Assembly (NCBI RefSeq): GCF_001476815.1
Contig: NZ_LDSL01000018.1
Span: 18,466-82,465, forward strand
Direction of reading: 5' to 3'
DNA: 64,000 nucleotides
Source of the DNA: Pseudacidovorax intermedius
Lineage (GTDB): Bacteria > Pseudomonadota > Gammaproteobacteria > Burkholderiales > Burkholderiaceae_C
Position 1 is the first letter of the stretch, and each line of letters opens with the position of its first letter. A model generated the notes under the pieces. It had not been told where the DNA came from and searched no databases. It saw only the letters and a program-made list of their open reading frames with translations. Shown here piece by piece: positions 47,388 to 62,520 of this stretch. The position numbers and the translations under genes were made by a program.

Positions 47388-47746
47388 GGTGGAAGGCGTG
47401 GCGGAAAGGACGGCGGGAAGACCGGATTCTCAGAAAAAGATCAAGCCGGGTACCTGACTGGCATCCCGGCTTGGGCGACAGATGATAAGGGAAAGCACGT
47501 ACGCGGCGTTGTCGGCGCCCAGGCCTGCTGCCGGAAGGCGGCCGCCTCCTGGCACGTCAGTGGTCCATCGCGCTGATTCGCCACCCGCAGGCCATGAAAC
47601 CGGCGCCACCCTCCTGCTCAAAAGGCCGCGGAGCAGGCCATGCGAGTGCACCCGCGGAACGGGCTTGACCCGGCCGCAGGGTGCGCCCCTTGAGGGGGAT
47701 TGGACTTCCACACGCAGTGAGGAAGTCCAAACGGGGTGGTTTCATC
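47388..47746. other. Intergenic region between gltD and mlaF with palindromic repeats
   Basis: About 360 bp with no convincing gene. It contains a terminator-like hairpin (47434-47472) and, at 47640-47730, a row of short palindromes: CGGG-CTTGA-CCCG, CCCC-TTGA-GGGG (47686-47697) and a perfect 10-bp inverted repeat TTGGACTTCC/GGAAGTCCAA (47700-47730). This resembles dispersed intergenic repeats of Comamonadaceae genomes. The mlaF promoter should be here but is not clear. Confidence 0.5.
47434..47472 (-). terminator. Terminator-like hairpin downstream of gltBD
   Basis: An 8-bp stem (47443-47450 with 47465-47472, 14-nt loop) followed on the minus strand by TGATCTTTTTC. It lies upstream of mlaF and may stop gltBD transcripts. 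Confidence 0.5.
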
Positions 47747-49225
<1,479 letters not shown>

Positions 49226-49260
49226 CGTGTGTTCCTCGTTCTGGTTCGTGGCGCGGCGGC

Positions 49261-53997
<4,737 letters not shown>

Positions 53998-54033
53998 GGC
54001 ACGCTCCTCGGAGATATCGTGGGGAATGCGGGG

Positions 54034-54062
54034 AGCATAGGGACTTGCAGGAAGAATGCCAA
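54034..54062 (-). promoter_or_regulatory. gltBD promoter
   Basis: On the minus strand TTGGCA (54062-54057) and TATGCT (54039-54034) with 17-bp spacing. The start point would lie about 30 bp before the gltB ATG, which has a GAGGAG ribosome-binding site. Confidence 0.65.
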
Positions 54063-54069
54063 ACGTTTT

Positions 54070-54083
54070 AATTGGGGTCAGAC
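54070..54083 (+). repeat. RAYT-associated repeat copy 1 (AATTGGGGTCAGAC)
   Basis: One of two direct copies of an AATTGGGG-type element within 63 bp, between gltB and the RAYT gene. Similar elements mark RAYT-associated repeats in many proteobacteria. Confidence 0.55.
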
Positions 54084-54118
54084 TCTCATTCGATGTCAGC
54101 AGATTCCCACTTCATCTA

Positions 54119-54132
54119 AATTGGGGACATAT
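54119..54132 (+). repeat. RAYT-associated repeat copy 2 (AATTGGGGACATAT)
   Basis: Second direct copy, 35 bp from the first; 11 of 14 bases agree. It lies 42 bp downstream of the RAYT stop codon. Confidence 0.5.
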
Positions 54133-54174
54133 CAAATTCCTCGCCATGCCGGCGCTGCATTGCCGACCTCGACC

Positions 54175-54882
54175 TCAGTCAGCGGCGGAGGTGTCCTGAG
54201 TTCTGGGCTTGCGCCCGGCCCGCGTCAGCGCCAGCCGGCGCGGCGTGTCGGCCTGCAGCCGTTCGACGAAGGCCGCATCGCCGGCCGCCCAGCCCTTGCG
54301 GGTGGCCTCGGTGAGCATCAGCTGCTCGGCACGGCTCGGACCGGCGTGCACCATTTCGGCGTACGCCGCTTCGCGCGCAAAGGGCGTGTTGCCCAGGGCC
54401 CAGTACAGCGCATGCGGCGTGAGAAAGCGGTCGGTGCGCAGGCCCACGTAATGGCCGTGGCTGGACCATGCATAGCCGAGCGCCTGCTCCACCAGCCCCG
54501 CCCGCACCGGATGCTGGTCGATGTAGGCCATGCAGGGCAGGAAATAGCGCTCGGCCTGCAGCACCGTGCCGCGGTAGCGGCCCTCCCACAGCGTGCCGCG
54601 CCGGCCATGGCGGTCGTTGAAGTGGCGCACGTAGCGCCGCCCCACGGCCTGCATCCACAACGACAGCGCCTCGGCGGTCGCCGGCGTGGCCAGGACGTGG
54701 AAATGGTCCTCCAGGATCACGTAGGCATGCAGCGCCACGCCGGCGCGCTGCGCCTGCTCGCCCAGCGTGTCCAGCAGCATCTGGCGGTCGGCGGTGTCGA
54801 CCACCACCGCCTGGTCGTTGTTGCCGCGCTGGATCAGGTGGTGCGGATGGCCCGCGAGCGCCAGCCGGGGCAGCCGGGCCAT
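54175..54882 (-). CDS. REP-associated tyrosine transposase (RAYT, IS200/IS605-like Y1)
   Basis: A 235-residue single-strand transposase of the TnpA-REP type. The N-terminal MARLPRLALAGHPHHLIQRGNN, the HUH motif H60-F-H62 (YVILEDHFHVL), and the tyrosine helix ERYFLPCMAYIDQHPVRAGLV are present, so the gene looks intact. RAYTs are usually single-copy, domesticated, and move short palindromes rather than themselves. It starts only 3 bp after the methyltransferase stop and appears co-transcribed with it. Repeats of the AATTGGGG type lie on its downstream side. Confidence 0.9.
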   Translation of the reverse strand: MARLPRLALAGHPHHLIQRGNNDQAVVVDTADRQMLLDTLGEQAQRAGVALHAYVILEDHFHVLATPATAEALSLWMQAVGRRYVRHFNDRHGRRGTLWEGRYRGTVLQAERYFLPCMAYIDQHPVRAGLVEQALGYAWSSHGHYVGLRTDRFLTPHALYWALGNTPFAREAAYAEMVHAGPSRAEQLMLTEATRKGWAAGDAAFVERLQADTPRRLALTRAGRKPRTQDTSAAD

Positions 54883-54885
54883 GGC

Positions 54886-55815
54886 TCAGGCCTCCTGCGC
54901 GGCCCCGGCGGCGGTCCCCGCCGGCGGCAGGGCCGGAAAGCGCCGGGCGGCCAGTTCCTGCAGGCCGAATTCGGCCAGCAGGGCCCGCAGCCGCTGCGCC
55001 GCGCTGGCCTTGCGGTGGCCGGTGCGGCGCGCCAGGATCAGCTCGTTCTTCATGCTGTGCTCCCAGCCCACCAGTTCGGTCACCGTCACCTGGTAGCCGC
55101 AGGCCTCCAGGTACAGGCAGCGCAGCACGTTGGTGAGCTGGCTGCCGATCTCGCGGGTGTGCAGCGGGTGCCGCCACAGCTCGGCCAGCGGCGTGCGCGC
55201 CAGCGACAGCGCCTTGTTCTGCCGCAGGCTGGCCGCCACCTCGGCCTGGCAGCAGGGCACCAGCACCATGAAGCGGGCCTGCTTGGCCAAGCCGAAGGCA
55301 ATGGCGTCGTCGGTGGCGGTGTCGCAGGCATGCAGCGCGGTCACCATGTCGATCTTTTCCGGCAGCGCGGTGGACGTGGCGGACTCGGCCACCGACAGCG
55401 CCAGGAAGTGCATGCCCGAAAAGCCCAGCCGGTCGGCCAGCGCCCGCGAGCGCTCGACCAGTTCGGCGCGCGTCTCGATGCCGTAGATGGCGCCGCCGCC
55501 GCGCGGCCTGAAGAACAGGTCGTGCAGGATGAAGCCCAGGTAGGACTTGCCGGCGCCGTGGTCGGCCACGGTGGCGGCGGCGCCCTGGTCGGGCAGCTCC
55601 AGCAGCAGGGTCTCGATGAACTGGTACAGGTGGTGGACCTGCTTGAGCTTGCGCCGCGAATCCTGGTTGAGCCGGCCGTCGCGGGTCAGGATGTGCAGCT
55701 CCTTGAGCAGCTCGACCGACTGGCCGGGGCGCAGCTCGGCGGCCAGGGCAGCGTCGGGCGGGGGCGCCGTCGCGCCCTGGCGGGCCTGCGGCGGGCGGGC
55801 GTTGGCGCGCTTCAT
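54886..55815 (-). CDS. SAM-dependent methyltransferase (METTL25/RRNAD1-like domain)
   Basis: A 309-residue protein with a Rossmann-type methyltransferase domain. The SAM-binding glycine motif reads VADHGAGKSYLGFILHDLFF, and the region VTALHACDTATDDAIAFG plus LVPCCQAEVA is typical of the methyltransferase-32 group, whose members have few known targets. An N-terminal 40-residue Ala/Pro-rich part precedes KQVHHLYQFIETLL. The substrate is unknown. Its ATG overlaps the stop of the DUF1415 gene, and the RAYT gene follows. Confidence 0.82.
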   Translation of the reverse strand: MKRANARPPQARQGATAPPPDAALAAELRPGQSVELLKELHILTRDGRLNQDSRRKLKQVHHLYQFIETLLLELPDQGAAATVADHGAGKSYLGFILHDLFFRPRGGGAIYGIETRAELVERSRALADRLGFSGMHFLALSVAESATSTALPEKIDMVTALHACDTATDDAIAFGLAKQARFMVLVPCCQAEVAASLRQNKALSLARTPLAELWRHPLHTREIGSQLTNVLRCLYLEACGYQVTVTELVGWEHSMKNELILARRTGHRKASAAQRLRALLAEFGLQELAARRFPALPPAGTAAGAAQEA

Positions 55816-56390
55816 GGCCGCCCCCCTGCCCCGGCGCCCACGTCCAGCGCCGCCCAGCCACCCTCACCCAGCGCCTCGAGCGTGTCGATGTTGCGCTCGA
55901 AGATGTCGGCGGCATTCGGGAAGGCGTCCACTGCCCGGTCGATGCTCGCCTCGCGCAGCAGGTGCAGCACCGGATGCGGCGAGCGGTTGGTGAAGTTGCC
56001 GATGTCGTCCTCGTCGGTGCCGGCGAACTGGAAGCGCGGATGGAAGCTGGCCAGCTGCAGCTCGCCCTCGTGGCCGGCGCGGCGCATCAGGCGCTCACAG
56101 CGGCCGGAGAAATCGTGGAAGTCGTAAAAGTCGTGCAAGGCGTCGGGAACGATGAGCAGGGTGGTGTCGCGCACGTCCGCCGGCAGCGCCCGCAGGGCCT
56201 CGGCCTCGGCCAGCAACCGGGCGGCCAGGCGGTCCAGGTCGTCGCCGGCATGCACGGCATAGTGCACCTGGCCGCGGACCTGCACGGCCTTGGCGAAGGG
56301 GCACAGCTGCAGGCCGATCACGGCCCGGTCCACCCAGCGGCGGGTGTCGGCGATGGCCTGGTCGGCATCGATCGTCATGGAAGGCATCAT
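55812..56390 (-). CDS. DUF1415 domain-containing protein
   Basis: A 192-residue protein of the DUF1415 family. The characteristic parts are the N-terminal WVDRAVIGLQLCPFAKAV, the central TTLLIVPDALHDFYDFHDF, and LASFHPRFQFAGTDEDDIGNFTNRSPHPVLHLLRE. No function is known. A start 4 codons further in (56378, MTIDADQ) is also possible. Its stop overlaps the methyltransferase start. Confidence 0.88.
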   Translation of the reverse strand: MMPSMTIDADQAIADTRRWVDRAVIGLQLCPFAKAVQVRGQVHYAVHAGDDLDRLAARLLAEAEALRALPADVRDTTLLIVPDALHDFYDFHDFSGRCERLMRRAGHEGELQLASFHPRFQFAGTDEDDIGNFTNRSPHPVLHLLREASIDRAVDAFPNAADIFERNIDTLEALGEGGWAALDVGAGAGGRP

Positions 56391-56453
56391 CCTGGTGTGG
56401 GAGAGAACGTGGCGCGCCGGCGCGCGGCGCCGGTGCAGCGCCCGATTGTCCCG

Positions 56454-57698
56454 TCAAGCGGCCGGCGACGCCCGGCGACCCAGCCAAAGGGCCAGGCGGA
56501 TGCCGGCCAGCGAACACAGCAGGGTGAACACCCAGGTCCATTGCCAGCCGCCCGTCCGCTGCGCCAGCCAGCCCACCAGCGGCGGCGCCAGGAACTGGCC
56601 CAGCGACGAGGCCTGCTGCATCAGTCCGACGGTGGTGGAGGCGGCCTGCGGCACGATTCGCCCGCCCAGCATGAACAGCGTGGCGGGCACCATGCCGCCC
56701 GCCAGCGAGAAGGCGCAGACGGCCAGGTAGCGCACCGGGGCAGGCAGGCTCCACGCCTCGGCACCGCTGCCGACCTGCACGAAGGCCGCGAAGGCGGCCA
56801 CCGCCATCACGAGGAAGCCGCGCACCAGCAGCTGCGCCGGCGCATGGCCGCGCTGCAGCAGCCGGCCGCCCATGACGTTGCCCACGATGTTCACGGCCGC
56901 GGCGACGGCGGTGAGCACCGCCGTCCAGCCCGGCGCCAGGCCCACGGCGCCGTAGATCGTGGGCAGGAAGCCGATCACCGCCATCCACTGGGCCGCATAC
57001 ATGCCGAAGGCGAGGGCCGCCCACCAGGCGCCGGGCGCCCGAAGCGTCAGGCCGAGCCGGTCGGACCAGCCCTCGCCGGCGGCCGTCCGCGACCGCGGGC
57101 CGTCGGCCGGCACGGCATGCACCACGCCTGCCAGCGCCATCGCCGACACCAGCGCGGCGCCCTGCCACCAGCCCGTCCAGCCGCCCACGTGCAGGAACAG
57201 CGGACCGGCCAGCAGCGCCAGCGACACGCCCAGCGGCATGTAGGCACCCCACCAGCCCAGGGCCGACTTTTCGGCACCCGGTGGCGCCAGCCGGCGCACC
57301 AGCACCGGTCCCGGCATCACCGCCAGCAGGAAGCCGGCGCCTTCCACCACGCGCAGCGCCAGCAGCGATGCGAAGCCGATGCCGCCCCACTCGCCCCAGG
57401 CGCCGGCCGTCGCCGACGCCAGCGTGAGCAGCGCCAGCCCCGTCAGCATGCAGCGCCGCGGCCCCAGTCCGTCGGCCAGCAACCCGGCCAGCAGGCCGAA
57501 GCCCATGCCCGCCAGCTGGAGCACCGACAGCAGGAAGCCGGCCTGCACCAGCGAGATGCCCAGCTCGGCCTGCAGCGCGGGCACGGCGGCCGGCAGCTTG
57601 CCCAGGTGGATGGACGCGGCGACGCCGCCCGCCACGACGAAGAAGGCCGCGTGGCGCGGCACGGGCGGCCCGCCCGCCGGCGACGTCCGGGCCGTCAT
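56454..57698 (-). CDS. MFS transporter (CynX/NimT-like)
   Basis: A 414-residue 12-helix transporter. The N-terminal half shows LGKLPAAVPALQAELGISLVQAGFLLSVLQLAGMGFGLLAGLLADGLGPRR, with a motif-A-like LADGLGPRR. The rest is a regular series of hydrophobic helices. It resembles the CynX/NimT branch, but the substrate is unknown. The ATG at 57698 overlaps the dgt stop codon (ATGA), so it is translationally coupled to dgt. Confidence 0.85.
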   Translation of the reverse strand: MTARTSPAGGPPVPRHAAFFVVAGGVAASIHLGKLPAAVPALQAELGISLVQAGFLLSVLQLAGMGFGLLAGLLADGLGPRRCMLTGLALLTLASATAGAWGEWGGIGFASLLALRVVEGAGFLLAVMPGPVLVRRLAPPGAEKSALGWWGAYMPLGVSLALLAGPLFLHVGGWTGWWQGAALVSAMALAGVVHAVPADGPRSRTAAGEGWSDRLGLTLRAPGAWWAALAFGMYAAQWMAVIGFLPTIYGAVGLAPGWTAVLTAVAAAVNIVGNVMGGRLLQRGHAPAQLLVRGFLVMAVAAFAAFVQVGSGAEAWSLPAPVRYLAVCAFSLAGGMVPATLFMLGGRIVPQAASTTVGLMQQASSLGQFLAPPLVGWLAQRTGGWQWTWVFTLLCSLAGIRLALWLGRRASPAA

Positions 57699-58828
57699 TC
57701 GTCGGTCCACGGCCGGCCGGTGAGCCGTTCGTGCTCGCGCACGGCGAAGCGGTCGGTCATGCCGGCGATGTAGTCGGCCACGGCGCGCGGGCGGTCGGGC
57801 CGGCCGGCGTGGCGCTCCGGCAGGGCCATGTCGCCCTGCACGAAGGCCGCGAACAACTCGCGCACCACCTGCTGGGCGCGGCCGGTGGTGCGCATCACCT
57901 GCGGATGCCGGTAGAGGTTGGCGAACAGGAAGCGCTTGAGCGCCACCGACTGCGCCCGCATGCCCTCGCTGAAGCGCACCAGCGGCGGCAGGCCCCGCAC
58001 CGCGTCCGCATCCGCCGGCCCGGCCTCGGCCAGCGCGGCGCGCGTGGTGTCGATCAGGTCGTAGACCTGCTCGCTGAGCATGCGACGGATGGCCTCGTAC
58101 AGCAGCCGGCGCTCGTCCAGTTGCGGATGCTCGGCGAGCGTCTGGCGGCGGTGGCGGTCGAACAGCTCCACTTCCTGCAATGCCGGCAGCTGCAGCAGGC
58201 CGGAGCGCACGCCGTCGTCGATGTCGTGCGCGTTGTAGGCGATCTCGTCGGCCAGGTTGGTGAGCTGCGCCTCCAGGCTCGGCTGGGTGCCGTCGAGGAA
58301 GCGCCGGCCGATGCCGCCGGGCTCCTGCGCTTCCAGCCGCTCGGCATTGGCGCGCGAGCAGTGCTTGAGGATGCCCTCGCGCGTCTCGAAGCTGAGGTTC
58401 AGGCCGTCGAAACCGGGATAGCGGTGCTCCAGCGCATCGACCACGCGCAGGCTCTGCAGGTTGTGCTCGAAGCCGCCGTGCGCGGCCATGCAGCGGTTGA
58501 GCTCGTCCTGCCCGGCATGGCCGAAGGGCGTGTGGCCCAGGTCGTGCGCCAGAGCGATGGCCTCGACCAGGTCCTCGTTCAGGCCGAGCGCGCGCGCCAC
58601 CGAGCGGCCCAGCTGCGCCACTTCCAGCGAATGCGTGAGGCGTGTGCGGAACAGGTCGCCCTCGTGGTTGAGGAAGACCTGCGTCTTGTAGACCAGCCGG
58701 CGGAAGGCCGTGGAGTGGACGATGCGGTCGCGGTCGCGCTGGAAGTCGTCGCGCGTGGGCGCGGGCGGCTCGGCGAAGCGGCGGCCGCGGCTGCGCGCGG
58801 GATCGCTGGCCCAGGCCGGCGCGTTCAT
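57695..58828 (-). CDS. dgt: dGTPase-like HD-domain triphosphohydrolase
   Basis: A 377-residue HD-domain enzyme of the dNTP triphosphohydrolase family, which cleaves dNTPs to nucleosides and triphosphate. The HD metal motif is seen as RLTHSLEVAQLGR and ALAHDLGHTPFGHAGQDEL, and the second part as NLADEIAYNAHDIDDGV. The N-terminal DDFQRDRDRIVHSTAFRRLVYKTQVF is typical. Start 58828 (MNAPAWASDPARSRG) lies 25 bp after the aroB stop. Substrate choice among dNTPs is unknown. Confidence 0.92.
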   Translation of the reverse strand: MNAPAWASDPARSRGRRFAEPPAPTRDDFQRDRDRIVHSTAFRRLVYKTQVFLNHEGDLFRTRLTHSLEVAQLGRSVARALGLNEDLVEAIALAHDLGHTPFGHAGQDELNRCMAAHGGFEHNLQSLRVVDALEHRYPGFDGLNLSFETREGILKHCSRANAERLEAQEPGGIGRRFLDGTQPSLEAQLTNLADEIAYNAHDIDDGVRSGLLQLPALQEVELFDRHRRQTLAEHPQLDERRLLYEAIRRMLSEQVYDLIDTTRAALAEAGPADADAVRGLPPLVRFSEGMRAQSVALKRFLFANLYRHPQVMRTTGRAQQVVRELFAAFVQGDMALPERHAGRPDRPRAVADYIAGMTDRFAVREHERLTGRPWTDE

Positions 58829-58853
58829 CGCGCTGCCCTGCCCGTTCGTGTGC

Positions 58854-59966
58854 TCAAGGCGCCACGCATTCGGCCAGCACCTCGCGCACCAGCGCATCGG
58901 GCGCCGGCCGCATCACGGCACTGCCGGGCCGGTCGATGACGACGAAGCGGATCTCGCCGGCTTCGGCCTTCTTGTCCACGCGCATGAGGTCGAGATAACG
59001 CTGCGCGCCCAGCGCCGGCGCCACCACCGGCAGCCCGGCGCGGCGCACCAGCGCCGTCAGCCGTTCGACGAAGGCGGCATCGACGCCGCCCAGCTTCTGC
59101 GACAGCCACGCGGCCATCACCATGCCGCAGCCCACCGCCTCCCCGTGCAGCCATTCGCCGTAGCCCAGGCCGGACTCGATGGCATGGCCGAAGGTGTGGC
59201 CGAAGTTGAGGATGGCGCGCAGGCCGGACTCGCGCTCGTCCTGGCCCACCACGGCGGCCTTGATCTCGCAGCTGCGGCGCACGGCATGCGCCAGCGCCGC
59301 CGGCTCGCGCGCCACCAGCGCGTCGATGTTGGCCTCGATCCAGTCGAGGAAGGCCATGTCGGCGATGGGCCCGTACTTGATGATCTCGGCCAGGCCGGCC
59401 GACACCTCGCGCGCCGGCAGCGTGCGCAGCGTGCCCAGGTCGCACACCACCAGCTGCGGCTGGTAGAAGGCGCCGATCATGTTCTTGCCCTGCGGATGGT
59501 TGATGGCCGTCTTGCCGCCCACCGAGGAATCCACCTGCGCCAGCAGCGTGGTCGGCACCTGCACGAAGGGCACGCCGCGCATGTAACAGGCGGCCGCGAA
59601 GCCGGTCATGTCGCCCACCACGCCGCCGCCCAGGGCGAAGAGCACCGTGCGCCGGTCGCACTGGGCACCGAGCAGCGCGTCGAAGATGGTCTGCAGCGTC
59701 TGCCAGTTCTTGTGGGCCTCGCCGTCGGGCAGCTGCACCTGCTGCACCTGGGCGAAGCGGCCGGCCAGGGTCGCCTGGAGCTGCTGCGCGTAGAGCGGCG
59801 CGACGGTGGTGTTGGTCACGATCACCGCCGCGGCGGCCGTCGGCAGTGCGGCATAGACGGCGGGATCCGCCAGCAGGCCGTCGCCGATCAGGATGGGATA
59901 GCTGCGCTCGCCCAGGTCGATGTGGACCTGCTGGACGGCGCGCTCGGAAAGGGGGGTTGCGGCCAT
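58854..59966 (-). CDS. aroB: 3-dehydroquinate synthase
   Basis: A 370-residue NAD- and zinc-dependent enzyme for the second step of the shikimate pathway. Motifs: [65 protein letters not shown], the KYG segment, and the zinc-binding [10 protein letters not shown] and HGEAVGCGM. It follows aroK by 9 bp, the usual aroKB order. Confidence 0.97.
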   Translation of the reverse strand: MAATPLSERAVQQVHIDLGERSYPILIGDGLLADPAVYAALPTAAAAVIVTNTTVAPLYAQQLQATLAGRFAQVQQVQLPDGEAHKNWQTLQTIFDALLGAQCDRRTVLFALGGGVVGDMTGFAAACYMRGVPFVQVPTTLLAQVDSSVGGKTAINHPQGKNMIGAFYQPQLVVCDLGTLRTLPAREVSAGLAEIIKYGPIADMAFLDWIEANIDALVAREPAALAHAVRRSCEIKAAVVGQDERESGLRAILNFGHTFGHAIESGLGYGEWLHGEAVGCGMVMAAWLSQKLGGVDAAFVERLTALVRRAGLPVVAPALGAQRYLDLMRVDKKAEAGEIRFVVIDRPGSAVMRPAPDALVREVLAECVAP

Positions 59967-59975
59967 CGTCCGAGT

Positions 59976-60521
59976 TTAGAGGGGGGTGGCGGCGCCTTCG
60001 GCCGGCGGGGCGCTTTCCAGCGCCTGCTGCACGCCGGCCACCACGGCGCCGACGGAGGCGCGGCCGGTCTCGACCACGGCATGCGCCACCTCTCGGTACA
60101 GGGCGTCGCGGGCGGCGTAGAGCTCGCGCAGCCGGCCGAGCGGGTCGCTCACCTGCAGCAGGGGGCGCTTGGTGTCGTGGCGCAACCGGCGGTACAGGTC
60201 CTCGGCCGAGGCATGCAGGTAGATGACGCGGAAGGCGCCCTTCAGGCAGTCGCGGTTGGCCGGCCGGATGACGATGCCGCCGCCCGTGGCCACCACGCCG
60301 CCGGCGCTGCGGCCGAGTTCGGCCAGCACCTGTTCTTCCAGGTCGCGGAAGGCGGCCTCGCCCTCGCGCTCGAAGTATTCGCGGATGGAGCAGCCGATGC
60401 GCTGCTCGATGAGCACGTCGCTGTCGGTGAAGCCCAGGTGCAGCCGGCGGCCGAGTTCCTTGCCCACCGCCGACTTGCCGGCGCCGGGCATGCCGACCAG
60501 GGCGATGGATGAATGGAGCAC
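59976..60521 (-). CDS. aroK: Shikimate kinase
   Basis: A 181-residue P-loop kinase that phosphorylates shikimate. Walker A is GMPGAGKSAVGKEL, the substrate region FTDSDVLIEQRIG and VVATGGGIVIRP, and the lid has RPLLQ. It starts with GTG at 60521. It is first of aroKB-dgt. A degenerate copy of its first 60 or so codons is found at 62333-62509, upstream of the neighbouring Ig-like gene. Confidence 0.96.
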   Translation of the reverse strand: MLHSSIALVGMPGAGKSAVGKELGRRLHLGFTDSDVLIEQRIGCSIREYFEREGEAAFRDLEEQVLAELGRSAGGVVATGGGIVIRPANRDCLKGAFRVIYLHASAEDLYRRLRHDTKRPLLQVSDPLGRLRELYAARDALYREVAHAVVETGRASVGAVVAGVQQALESAPPAEGAATPL

Positions 60522-60534
60522 GGTGGAAACACAA

Positions 60535-60564
60535 CGCGGACGTGCCCCGGGGGACGCGTCCGCG
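60535..60564 (-). terminator. Hairpin between Ig-like gene 1 and aroK
   Basis: A 7-bp stem (60535-60541 with 60558-60564) followed on the minus strand by TTGTGTTTCC, 53 bp past the Ig-like stop codon. A stronger counterpart lies at 62521-62550 after the second Ig-like gene. Confidence 0.45.
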
Positions 60565-60616
60565 TGAAGGAGATGGGGGTCGCGGAGTCTAGCAAGCCCC
60601 GCTGCGCCCGTGCCGC

Positions 60617-62215
60617 TCAGGGCACCGTTCTGACATTGATGGGCACGGTGTACGTGAAGCCGTCGGGCGCCAGCGTCGTGAAGCGCGCTTCCAGGACCTG
60701 GACGTAGCCGACCTGGCAGGCACGGCCCGTCGGTGTCAGCCGCAAGTCGAGCCGGGTGCGCGTGCGCGGCACGTCAGCCATGTCCGCGATCACCGACGGC
60801 GAGTCGAGGACCGTTGCCAGATTGGCGTCCGGCGGCCTCACGGCCACCGTGGTGCCGGCGGGCGCCGGGAAGGCCGCCGGGGTGCCGGCATACAGCACGA
60901 AGGCTTGGGCCGCGTTGCACTGGGCCGCCGAGATCGTGAGTTCGGACAAACTACGGCCGTCCGCAGTCGTCGGGCCGGCATAGAGGCCCAACTGCATCGG
61001 ATCGTTGTAGCTGAACTGCGCTGCCTTGCTGATGACGGCACCCGTGCCCAGCCGGCTCGAGGCCACCACCCGGATGAACCGCTCGTCGGCCGGGCTCGGG
61101 GCCTGCACCACGAGGTCCACGCTGCAGCGCCCACCGCTGATGACGCAGTTGCCGCGCGACGCACCGCCGACGGCCAGGAAGTCCGCCGTGAAGGTGACCG
61201 GCACGCCGTCCGGCAGCGGATTGCCGTTGGCATCCGCCATCGCCACGGTGACCGTGCTGCGGCTGCCGCCGGCGCGGGCGTTCAGGTTGAGCACGGCCGC
61301 GGCCGCATCCACCCGCGCGAGCCGCGCGGCATCGGCCGTGACGGTCAGCGGATCGGCCTGGACGGCGAGGCTGCTGCCGTCCAGCGCCGCCTTGACCACC
61401 GCGGCCGCCGCCTTGGTGCCGGCCGACACCGAGGTCGTCACCACACCGTCGTCCCCGCTGGTGCCGCCGGACACGTTGAGCGTCACATCGGCACTGTCGA
61501 CGGAGAAGTTGAGCAGCGCGCCTTTCACCGGCGTGTTGTTGCGGTCCATCAAGCGAAAGCGCAGGGTGGCCGTGTCCGAACGGCCGTCGACCGCCACGCC
61601 CTTCGACGCGATCAGCCGGTCGGGCGGATTCACGTCCAGCAGCACGATCGTCGTGACGGCTTGCTGCGGGCTGAGCCCGCTGGCCGCCGGCGCGGCCGTG
61701 ATGGTGACCGCCTTCTGCGCCGACACGCTGGTGCCGCCCACCGACGTGGTGGCCGTGATGACCGTGGCGCCGAGCCCGGTGGGCAAGGCCGCGCGGAGTT
61801 CCGCGCTGGCGCGCCCGCCGTCGTCGGTCAGGGCTGTGCCGGCCGCCGCCGGAAGGTTCAGCAGGCTGCCGCCCGTCTCGGTGAATCGCACGACGGCGCC
61901 GCGCACCGGGGCACCGGCGGCATCCTTGACGACGGCCGACACGCGGCCGATCTCCACCGCCGTGAGCGAACCGGTCGACGCGCCGGTGCCACTCTGCACA
62001 TCCAGCGTGACCGTGCCTTTGGGCACCGGTGCGGTGCCCGTGCCACCGCCGCCGCCGTCGCTCCCGCCAGGCGCCGGCTGGGTGCCGGCACCGCCGCCGG
62101 TCGGGAACGGAAAGGCAAACCCGCCTCCGCCGCCGCCCCCACCGCATGCGCCAAGCGCCAGGGCCATTACCACCATGCCGGCCCCGATGAAAGCCCTTGC
62201 AGTTCCTCTTCGCAT
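60617..62215 (-). CDS. Lipoprotein with bacterial Ig-like (Big-1/invasin) domains, copy 1
   Basis: A 532-residue surface lipoprotein. The signal peptide ends LALGAC (C24), followed by a run of glycines and a Gly/Pro/Thr linker. From about residue 65 there are three to four Ig-like repeats with the Big-1 pattern (VSAVVKDAAGAPVRGAVVRF..., GRASAELRA, DANGNPLPDGVPVTF, ...). A conserved Cys pair is in GNCVISGGRC and another pair lies in the C-terminal module (SAAQCNAAQ, GRACQVGYV). GGAGAGG lies before the ATG at 62215. The role is unknown; adhesion or matrix binding is a guess. It is a paralogue of the next gene. Confidence 0.85.
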   Translation of the reverse strand: MRRGTARAFIGAGMVVMALALGACGGGGGGGGFAFPFPTGGGAGTQPAPGGSDGGGGGTGTAPVPKGTVTLDVQSGTGASTGSLTAVEIGRVSAVVKDAAGAPVRGAVVRFTETGGSLLNLPAAAGTALTDDGGRASAELRAALPTGLGATVITATTSVGGTSVSAQKAVTITAAPAASGLSPQQAVTTIVLLDVNPPDRLIASKGVAVDGRSDTATLRFRLMDRNNTPVKGALLNFSVDSADVTLNVSGGTSGDDGVVTTSVSAGTKAAAAVVKAALDGSSLAVQADPLTVTADAARLARVDAAAAVLNLNARAGGSRSTVTVAMADANGNPLPDGVPVTFTADFLAVGGASRGNCVISGGRCSVDLVVQAPSPADERFIRVVASSRLGTGAVISKAAQFSYNDPMQLGLYAGPTTADGRSLSELTISAAQCNAAQAFVLYAGTPAAFPAPAGTTVAVRPPDANLATVLDSPSVIADMADVPRTRTRLDLRLTPTGRACQVGYVQVLEARFTTLAPDGFTYTVPINVRTVP

Positions 62216-62332
62216 CAACCTCTCCCCACGGTCCATGAACTTCAATGAAGACGCCGCATCCATGCTGTGCGGGACGCGGCTTGCTACACACCCTGCACGA
62301 TCGGCGCGCCCAGACCTCAATGGGCCGGCCAC

Positions 62333-62509
62333 TTACCGCGCTGCGGAGCGCACGGCCAAGCAGCTTTCGGGAAGGCAGCCCCGCCGGCAACGCCACCGGG
62401 ACGCCACCCCGCGTAGGACGGCGCCGTCGCGGTACAAGCCTTGGCCCTTGCCCACCGCCGACCTTCCAGGGCCGGCCATGCCGACCAGCGTGGCGGCAAA
62501 GTGAGACAC
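62333..62509 (-). pseudogene. Degenerate 5' fragment of aroK
   Basis: From a GTG at 62509 this frame reads VSHFAATLVGMAGPGRSAVGKG, aligning codon for codon with the aroK start VLHSSIALVGMPGAGKSAVGKE; about 21 codons are alike, then similarity fades, and the frame ends at TAA (62333-62335). The Walker A lysine is now Arg (PGRS for AGKS). The upstream GAAACAACGCGGAC and hairpin also match the real aroK leader. It is what is left of aroK from a duplication of the Ig-like gene plus aroK 5' end. Confidence 0.75.
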
Positions 62510-62520
62510 GCTCGAAACAA

